DNA from: Erythroxylum novogranatense
Taxonomy: Eukaryota > Streptophyta > Magnoliopsida > Malpighiales > Erythroxylaceae
DNA length: 64,000 nucleotides
Assembly: GCA_029891385.1 (NCBI GenBank)
Contig: CM057230.1
Span: forward strand, 19,915,372 to 19,979,371
Direction: 5' to 3'
The position numbers and the translations under genes are program-made. Below are positions 56,782-64,000 of the stretch, one piece after another (position 1 is the stretch's first letter; each line of letters starts with the position of its first letter). The notes beneath the pieces are model-generated. The model was given only the letters and a program-made list of their open reading frames with translations, made no database searches and was not told the origin of the DNA.

Positions 56782-59453
56782 TGTAACACCCAAATACCCC
56801 CTGGGAGGATACATGGATGCCACCCAAGACAGCACAAACAGATCAAAACGTTTCACACATGCATTTTTAAAAACTAAACGTAACACACATATAATACATC
56901 TCATAATTTCAGAAACAAATCCAAAGAATATTTACAGGCCCAAACAAACCAAACAAAATACATTTTCAGCGACACAAAACTCGCACTTTTTGGCCACCGC
57001 AGATGACTTGTCCCGATCCTTAATCTCTTCACTCGAACTCACACGGGCAAATCCACCATGCTAAGCATATAGCTTAGTGAGTAATAACTAATCTATATTA
57101 ACTCGATTTCAAGAAATGTAAAGAATGCATTTCGAATGATTTTTATACTAAATGTAATCTACGTAACACGTGAGATCCTTCGAGGTAATATAATTTAGTT
57201 TATGTCGAATCAAATGTATATCGTAATACAAAACAAATCAAACTATAAATCCATGAACAAAAGTGGGTAACTAGACTTATACAGAGATACCATAATTAGT
57301 ATCAAAGTGGGTAGAGACATATGTCTCGATATCGAGAGACACAAGGTGTCAAATAACGAGAGCAATTGCAGACCCTTCTAGGCATGCCTATTTACCCACA
57401 ACTAGACTTATGAGCTTTACAATGTATCAAGGTCATTTCGGACATTTCATGTGCAGGGCAAATAGCACTTCCAATAAATCAATCCTAGACATCATCTAGG
57501 TTGACTCGTAAAATTTATCATAAAAAATTACTTACCTAAAGTACTTACTGAAATTTTCTACCTATATTACGACCGAAATTATCGACCAGATTATTTACCA
57601 AAATTGCCCTTACTGCTTATCGCCTCAAGTCCCAAATATCCGGCGAGGGTCGCTCCTCTATAATAGGGAACACAGATATTAATCACTATTGTGCATGATT
57701 AAAATTTACTAATGTATGATGGATATGTAGGATGCATGTTCATGACAAATTCCAGGACCAAACCCTAAATTCTTAACTTTATTCCATAATTCACAACTTA
57801 AATTATTAAATCCTTGATTGTTAATTAAATCTGAAAATTTACAAATTTCACATAGAGAGGTAGAAAATTTTCTTACGAATCCAACGCTTCGAGAATCAGG
57901 TCATTCGGAGGTCGGATGACAAAGATATGGTCAAAAGAGTGAAGATTGCGGATTGGGATTTCAAAGATTGCAGTTTATCACACACAAGTTGACTTATACT
58001 TACACAAGTCGACTTATCCATTAAAGCACACACAAGTCGACTTATACTTACACAAGTCGACTTACATAACACCACAAGTCGACTTACACTTACATAACTC
58101 GACTTATTGAAGAGCGGAGATGACATTTTCATGCAAAACGCGTTGATCTAAGTCGATCGATACACCACAACAAGTCGACTTTATAACACTGCTCATCGCC
58201 TTCTTCACCAAACCATACGAAACAGCAGACTTTTCTTCCATTTTTCTTTAACTTCTTCACTTCAAAACTCATCTATCTATCATTTCTATACTATTAGAAT
58301 CATCTATACACTCCAAAGATCACAACACTAACATTCCAACTTTCTCTCTCTACTACAGACACTTTCAAAATCCTTATTATTACACTTTCTTTCATTTTCT
58401 TTATCTATTCTTACACTTCATGTACCCCATCCCAATATCAAACCTCACCAACCAATTCAGAAATAATTTTGAACTTCAAACATCATTTAAAAACAAATAT
58501 TCACTTTCTCACACTACTGCGTTTCTTTCAAATATAACTTTTCCAAACTTTTCATACTCTTTCTCTCTTGTTATTCCCAACTTAAACACTTCTTACACTT
58601 ATTACTATCACACCACTGAATCACTCCTTACACAGATCATGCCTATGTATATATATTTATAGCAAGAACAGAGTGTGATTTTACAACGTAGGAAAACAGA
58701 GCATATCCCAAACCATATATCTATATATTTATATAATCTTTAAACCAAGCATGCAAAATAATTTAACAACATAACTATAGACAGACAGAACCCACATATA
58801 CAACAGAAAAGAGCATCACTGTACAAACCCATGTATATCGATATACACTATAAACATAGCATCGTGACTTACCTGTTTTAGATGATCTTTCCAATAGACT
58901 TGCTACTCGGTGAAGGCGATGAAGTATGAAGAGTATAAATTACAGAAGCTATTTTTAATGAAGAACATCTGACCACGTGTGTCTCATGCACGTCTTATGT
59001 TCAATCCAAATGTTACCATGCATGTAAACCTCTTACCATAATGTCATTCGTCCATTCATTTAATTATTATTATTTTATTAATAAATTATTCTTTTTAAAC
59101 AACCAAATACATTGTTATAATTCGTAAAACAAACAATTACCCAAAATTTCCAGAAAACTTTCGAAAATTCACCAAAATTCTATTATAAAATAATGACTCT
59201 CAAAATAAATTTTCAACTCAAAAATAATTCACCAACAATTTCTAAAACTATTTGAAGTATGCAAAAATTATTAAAATTATATTAATATTGTCCAAACAAT
59301 TCAAAATTTTCATTAAACCAATTTACCCAGAAAATGTCATGAATGCATGCCAAAATATTTATGCACAATTAAGCAAATATTCCATATGCAAATAACAAGC
59401 ATAATTCGTACTAAATTTCGTTAATATTCTAACCCCTAATTTGGGGCGTTACA
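56782..59453 (-). repeat. C 5' LTR
   Basis: TGTAACACCCAAATACC... to ...TTTGGGGCGTTACA. Same order of parts as the 3' LTR: divergent first 700 bp, GTCGAC array 57975-58185, TATA-type run at about 58641-58660 read on the - strand. Confidence 0.92.
57975..58185 (-). repeat. AAGTCGACTT palindrome array, C 5' LTR copy
   Basis: Same array as 39728-39945, with isolated base changes such as AAGTTGACTT in the first unit and no change in unit number that I could see. Confidence 0.88.
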
Positions 59454-60844
59454 ATTTTTTAATGTACCTTTAGTGATGGTGAATATTTAGGACTGTTTAG
59501 AGGTACTTTTGGAACGTCACCCCACAGACGTTGTCGAGAATTCTAGGCTTTTGCTTCGAGAGCTATTGGTGAGTGACCTAGATGGTTTCTCAATTATTAT
59601 TTGTTTATTATTTTGCTCTTACAATTCTGTGGAGAAGAATGGTGGGATTGTGCATTGTTTATGACTGGATTTCCAGACCGAAGGTGTCTGATGTATTGGG
59701 AGATTATGACATAGAAGTGTTATTTGTCTGAAAATATGAGACCTTCGTGTTTTCAATGTGAAAAATTGTGACTATGATTTTAATGTGAATTATTGTGAAC
59801 TAATTGTTTGAATGCGATAATTTGAGATTGATTGTAATGTGAGATTGCTCAATTGCGACATATGCATTCCATGCATGAATGCATGATCAATTAATGACAG
59901 TTGTGACCGGAGCAGCCACCGACAGATACAAGCTCAACGTTTATATTTGGGCCTCGAGCCCCACAGTGATTCAGAGCCTCAGGCTCAACGATTAATGCGC
60001 CCATAATGGGACAGTTCAGAGCCTCAGGCTCAACGATTAATGCGCCCATATTGGAACAGTTCAGGTGCTCGATCATAACACCGAAATAAAATAGAAATAT
60101 GTCAGATGCGCATGTCATATGCATCTGATTTTAGTCTCTTTGATTGAGTGAAAGGCTAACTGCCTTATGCTTCTATGGTACTAATCATGTGGTACTTCTG
60201 AATGTGAAATATGAAACAACTGTACCATGCTTGAATGTTGTATAAATTCAATTAGTTACAATTGGTTATGGATGTCTAATCAAATGAAAAGTATCAAATT
60301 GTCTATGTTCACGTGAAATTGTGCAATGTGATTAAATATGCAACAATATGAACATATGTTATGTGAAACGATTTGTTGCATGAATTGAGTGAACCATCGA
60401 TGATGATTCCTCACTGAGTTCGCAAAACTCACCCAAAATTTGTAATTATTTTTCAGGACCCAAAAAAATACCCCGTTAGGCAACGAGCGTATAGCAACCG
60501 AATGTGAGTGAGAAAAGAGGTCGGGATCAGTTCGCGTCTGCATTAGAGTTTAATAAAAATTGTACTTTTTGAATTTTTGTACAAATGATTAGGTCATGTT
60601 GTAAAGTCAACGAACTGAATGAAATTGTATTTACAAAAAGGGGCCCTGTGGTCATTGAAATCACTGATGATTAATTATATAAATTGTTTTCCGCATAATA
60701 TAAAAAGTATGTGTATGTTTCAAAAAAAAAAATTATACTGAGTTTTGACTGAGTGATGTAGCACGCCACCCTCACAGGGCACGGACTCGAATATCACCAT
60801 CGATGTCAGGTTTGGGTCATGCGGGAGTGGGGTGTTACACTTTA

Positions 60845-62392
60845 AATGGAATATGAAGCTCAGATAATAAGTTTTGCAACCATTGAAGCTCGGCTACTAT
60901 GGTTGCAAGAGATCGATACTCTACTTCAGTGGAGGAACGCGTAACTGTGCGTTGTCGTTTAGAATGCCATGAGATAGGATTTCCGCTGAAAAAGATAAGG
61001 TAGGCCGAAGTGGAGGTTCTGTCGTCACTGTTGCCAGCCCAGTCGGCATCACTGTACGCTTGAAGAGGGGACGGAAGTGCACCAAACACTTGAAGAGCCA
61101 ATTGTTTCAGCTTATGAAGTTGTAAACCAAACTGTATGGTACCTTTGAGATAGCGATAAACCCGTTTAACTTGTTGCAAATGAGTAACGGTGGGAGCATG
61201 CATGAACTAGGCAAGTTTATTCACCGAAAAAACCACATCTGGTCTTGCATGAGTTAAGTACTGAAGGGACCCAACCATTTGTTTATAAAGTGAGACATCT
61301 GTAGGCGCAGTGGTGTAGAAAGACATAAGGGGGTCGAAGCTGGTTTGGCATCAGACATACCAAAACGGTCCAGAATATCTCTAATGTATTTATGTTGTGA
61401 CAGAAACAAGCCAGTAGAAGTAGGAATAATTTCAATCCCTAAAAAATACGACGGAAATCCCAATTGTTTTAACGAAAACTTCTTTGACAACTCAAGAATG
61501 AATCTGGCTAAGAAGCTGCGAAGAACTACCGGTGAGTAAGAGATCATCCACATAAACCAAAAATAGGCAACAATACCATTAACATTATAAATAAATAATG
61601 ATGGATCACCGAGATCGTGATTTAAAGCCAAAGGAGAGGATGAAAGTCTTCGTGGAGTCGCATCAAGCACAAGGAGCTCGATTTAAGTCCATAAATTGCT
61701 TTCATGAATTTACAAACAAAGTTGGGATGATCAGGATGGATAAACCCCGGTGGTTGTTGCATGTAAACATCTTCGGTTAAGGTTCCTTGTAAAAAAGCAT
61801 TATTCACGTCTATTTGATGAATGGACCAACTGTGAGCAATAGCAATTGTAAATATGATTTTAAGAGTTTGTGGTTTGAGAACAGGGGCAAAGGTTTCATG
61901 GAAATCTAAACCTAGCGTTTGTGTAAACCCTTTTGCAACCAATCGCGATTTATATCGTGCCACATAACCATTTGGGTTCCTCTTGATCCTATACAGTCAT
62001 TTTTTTCCAACAATATTACTGCCCCGAGGTGCTTGTACAAGATCCCATGTATGATTGTGGATAAGAGCATCAAATTCCTCATTCATCGAGGTCCTCCATA
62101 AGGGATCTTTCATAGCCTGCGAAAGACACGTTGGTTCAAGAGGAATGGGTAGGGGATGTTTACTCACCTGATAGATCTTCTTCAGTTTATGAATATTGTT
62201 TTTGGCCCTGGTTTGCATTGGGTGTTTGTTGGTGATGGCAAGAACAGTTTCTAAAGGTGGTGCATGAGGATCGGATAACTGAGACAATTTAGTTGTAGTC
62301 AAGGCGTCAATGGACAAGGGTGGCATTGATACAGCATCAGCCGTGATATGATGAGAAAGATTATAGTTCCTTTCTAGAGGAGCAGTCGGTAG
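60845..62392 (-). pseudogene. Copia-2 reverse transcriptase and RNase H (5' part)
   Basis: On the - strand, after a TAA at 62393-62395: AMKDPLWRTSMNEEFDALIH and TWDLVQAPRGSNIVGKK, then a TGA (61997-61999) where a Trp is usual. YKSRLVAKGFTQTLGLDFHE and QIDVNNAFLQGTLTEDVYMQ follow. A one-base shift falls between there and the catalytic YVDD-type motif (about 61535-61560), which is readable only out of frame. SLKQLGFPSYFLGIEI, VKRVYRYLKGT, AYSDADWAGNSDDRTSTSAY and HSKRQRTVTRSSTEVEYRSL lead into RNase H. It ends at the B insertion. Confidence 0.9.
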
Positions 62393-64000
62393 TTACGTAG
62401 GCACTGCGTTATTGGGAGCTGATGATGCAAGGCATGATGAGACAGTGTGAGGCAGACGTGAACTGGAGACAGGTAGAGACAGACTCAAGTCAAGAAGTGG
62501 AAGGACTGCCCAATCAGAGGCAAGGAAAGAGTCAGCTGTGGAAGTTGGGTGAGGAGGGAAGTGACAAAGACGATCATAAGGAAAAGAATTATCATGGAAT
62601 GTGACATGTCGAGAGATGTAGGTTTTATGAGAGATAGGGTCATGACAGAGATAAGCATATTGTGAGGTTGAATATCCTATAAAAATGCAAGGTGCAGATC
62701 GTTGTCGTAATTTGTGTTGAGTGTAAGGCCTAAGCCAAGGAAAGCACAAGCAACCAAAGGAATGAAGATGATGATAATTGGGTGGAGATTTATGTAGTAA
62801 TTCATATGGAGAGGTCATGTTCAGAACTGGTGTAGGTAATCTATTGATCAGGTATACAGTCGTTTGAAAAGCATGAGACCAAAAGGACGGTGGTAGTTTG
62901 GATTGATGAAGAAGGGCACAACCAGTTTCAACTATATGACGATGGCACCTTTCAGCTGTGCCATTTAACTCAGGTGTATGAGGAGGATTAGTAAAATGTG
63001 TGGTTCCATGATGACCCAAAAAATTCTTAAGAGCAACATATTCACCACCATTGTCAGTATAAATAGAAGTGATTTTAGTGTTAAAGAAGTTTTCAACAAG
63101 AGATTTAAACCTTGTGAAAATGGAAAGCACTTCAGATTTACGTTGAATGGGGTACAACCAAATATATTTGGAAAAATGATCAACAAACACTACATAATAT
63201 CGAAAACCATCAATAGATGGGACTAGAGCTGGACCCCAAACATCACTAAATAACAACTGAAGAGGACGAGTACTAGATAGATGTTTGTTGGAAAAAGCCA
63301 ATTTATGACTCTTGGCACAAGCACAAGACACACAAGGATTTGAAAGACTTCGACAATTACGAAGAGAAAAACGTTTATTGAGATGCTGAAGAACTGGTGC
63401 AGATGGGTGGCCTAAGATGTGATGCCAGTCTCGAACAGAGCAATGGGTAGTAACAAAGCCAGGATGGAGCTTCTTTGGAAAGGAAGTGTAATATAAATCA
63501 TCAACGTAATGACCTTGCATCAGTACCTCCTTGGTTGTGACATCCTTGACTTGAAAGTGAGAAGAGAAGAATTCAACTGAAACATTATTAGTAGCACAAA
63601 GCTTAGAGACAGAAAACAAATTGTGTTTGAGGGTAGAAACATGGAGGACATTAGATAAGGATAAAGACTTAGTTGAAATAGGAACAATGGTGGTACCAGT
63701 GTTGGTGATTGGTAATTCAGTACCATTACCAACTACCAAATGATCAGACCCATCATAAGGAGTTGCAAGGGACAAATTATGAAGATCAGTGGTGATGTGA
63801 TGAGAAGCACCAGAATCAACAATCCACTTATCATAATCCTGCTCTCCGAGCTTATGAATATGATAGGCTGAAGGTTGTCTGTTGCTAGGACGTCCATGAA
63901 GCTTAAAACAACGACGAGCTATATGACCTGGCTTCTCACAATATTGGCAGATGATCGAAGAATAACCATCGCTACCACCACGAGCTTTTACTGGAGACAC
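62393..64000 (-). CDS. Copia-2 gag end, protease and integrase, open but partial
   Basis: An uninterrupted 535-residue frame, open at the window edge, so the true start is beyond 64000. Zinc knuckle CQYCEKPGHIARRC (residues 18-31) has all four ligands. The protease has WIVDSGASHHI with the active Asp at residue 62. Integrase shows the HHCC region (HHILGHP ... CVSCACAKSHK) and all three DDE acids: LLFSDVWGP, IYTDNGGEYV and ELNGTAERCHRH. FIGYSTSQYAYLCHDP is the copia C-terminal block. It stops at TAA 62393-62395, where related proteins would continue into RT, so it is the intact front half of a broken polyprotein. AtRE1-like by overall look. Confidence 0.92.
   Translation of the reverse strand: MSPVKARGGSDGYSSIICQYCEKPGHIARRCFKLHGRPSNRQPSAYHIHKLGEQDYDKWIVDSGASHHITTDLHNLSLATPYDGSDHLVVGNGTELPITNTGTTIVPISTKSLSLSNVLHVSTLKHNLFSVSKLCATNNVSVEFFSSHFQVKDVTTKEVLMQGHYVDDLYYTSFPKKLHPGFVTTHCSVRDWHHILGHPSAPVLQHLNKRFSLRNCRSLSNPCVSCACAKSHKLAFSNKHLSSTRPLQLLFSDVWGPALVPSIDGFRYYVVFVDHFSKYIWLYPIQRKSEVLSIFTRFKSLVENFFNTKITSIYTDNGGEYVALKNFLGHHGTTHFTNPPHTPELNGTAERCHRHIVETGCALLHQSKLPPSFWSHAFQTTVYLINRLPTPVLNMTSPYELLHKSPPNYHHLHSFGCLCFPWLRPYTQHKLRQRSAPCIFIGYSTSQYAYLCHDPISHKTYISRHVTFHDNSFPYDRLCHFPPHPTSTADSFLASDWAVLPLLDLSLSLPVSSSRLPHTVSSCLASSAPNNAVPT

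Larger units (their letters stand above)
38533..59453 (-). mobile_element. C: Ty3/gypsy chromovirus, full structure, decayed
   Basis: Flanked by ATTTT at 38528-38532 and 59454-59458. LTRs are 38533-41203 (2671 bp) and 56782-59453 (2672 bp). On the - strand a tRNA-Met PBS, gag, zinc knuckle, protease, RT, RNase H, integrase, chromodomain and PPT follow in chromovirus order. D interrupts it between integrase and chromodomain. Frameshifts occur throughout pol, many at runs that look like lost bases in CTG/CAG contexts. It inserted into B. Confidence 0.92.
35511..60839 (+). mobile_element. B: 4.4-kb solo gypsy LTR, interrupted by element C
   Basis: TGTAACATCTC... at 35511 and ...GTGGGGTGTTACA at 60839 are flanked by the direct repeat CTTTA. 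With C and its TSD removed (38533-59458) about 4403 bp remain. No PBS, PPT or coding motif lies inside, so this is a single LTR left by LTR-LTR recombination. The TATA box at 36139 and the CTTTTCAGG-type late-LTR region near 60440-60460 put it on the + strand. It shares ...TGAGTTCGCAAAACTCACCC with A2 and D. Confidence 0.88.
35016..64000 (-). mobile_element. Copia-2: AtRE1-like copia element, split by solo LTR B
   Basis: On the - strand it enters from the right edge with gag zinc knuckle, protease and integrase (62393-64000). RT and RNase H follow to 60845. The rest of RNase H, the PPT and a 231-bp 3' LTR are at 35016-35510. The two halves join at the TSD CTTTA (35506-35510 and 60840-60844), where the protein text ...ELHIPFK continues as [16 protein letters not shown]. 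The gag start and 5' LTR lie beyond 64000. It predates B, C and D. Confidence 0.9.

Noticed and set aside
35511..60839. B as a full-length element rather than a solo LTR
   Set aside because: After removing C only one TGTAACA...TGTTACA unit remains, with no PBS, PPT or pol text, and CTTTA directly flanks both ends.

Overview
This is plant nuclear DNA, almost certainly a heterochromatic, retrotransposon-packed part of a flowering-plant genome. The evidence is Ty1/copia and Ty3/gypsy chromovirus proteins, primer-binding sites matching initiator-methionine tRNA, TG...CA long terminal repeats with 5-bp target-site duplications, and one spliced gene with GT-AG introns. The species cannot be told. 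There are no bacterial genes, rRNA or tRNA genes, or CRISPR arrays.

Left nest (1-26941). A Tnt1-like copia element on the + strand (Copia-1: leader, gag, protease, integrase, RT, RNase H, 3' LTR 25520-26941) is split inside its RT/RNase H at 4091/24858 by A1 (4092-24857, - strand, TSD TGTTA). A1 has 5.5-kb LTRs around an internal region of only 603 bp with no genes. Its left LTR is split by A2 (4698-13864, - strand, TSD ATATA), which has 2.97-kb LTRs around 3.2 kb of non-coding DNA (LARD-like). Both keep a PBS and a polypurine tract, so both look non-autonomous.

Middle (26942-35015). An 80-bp tandem array abuts the Copia-1 LTR. A 5'-truncated gypsy chromovirus follows (Gypsy-1, + strand: RT, RNase H, integrase, chromodomain, 3' LTR 30516-32834). 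Its LTR ends and PPT resemble those of A1, so its family is the likely helper. After about 0.4 kb of unassigned DNA and a decayed gypsy LTR piece lies the only candidate host gene: three exons on the - strand (33724-34575), 161 codons, coiled-coil-like, family not recognised.

Right nest (35016-64000). A second copia (Copia-2, - strand, AtRE1-like, 231-bp 3' LTR, 5' end beyond the window) is split by a 4.4-kb solo gypsy LTR (B, 35511-60839, TSD CTTTA). B is split by a chromovirus (C, 38533-59453, - strand, TSD ATTTT) with decayed gag-pol and 2.67-kb LTRs. C is split between integrase and chromodomain by D (41347 to about 52.3 kb, - strand), another LTR element with a non-coding interior whose right end is deleted.

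How the parts relate. Autonomous families (Gypsy-1, C) and non-autonomous ones (A1, A2, D) share end sequences, the tRNA-Met PBS, a small stem-loop just before the PPT, and LTR leader modules. The most unusual signal is in the LTRs. Several families carry a block of short CG-centred palindromes, different in each family, flanked by copies of a degenerate module that point inward and sit in arrays of roughly 180-190 bp period. LTR pairs also differ in a non-random way (CAG or CTG in one copy, CG in the other), which may be a long-read consensus artefact at methylated CHG sites. All boundaries were read by eye; no alignment or database search was run.
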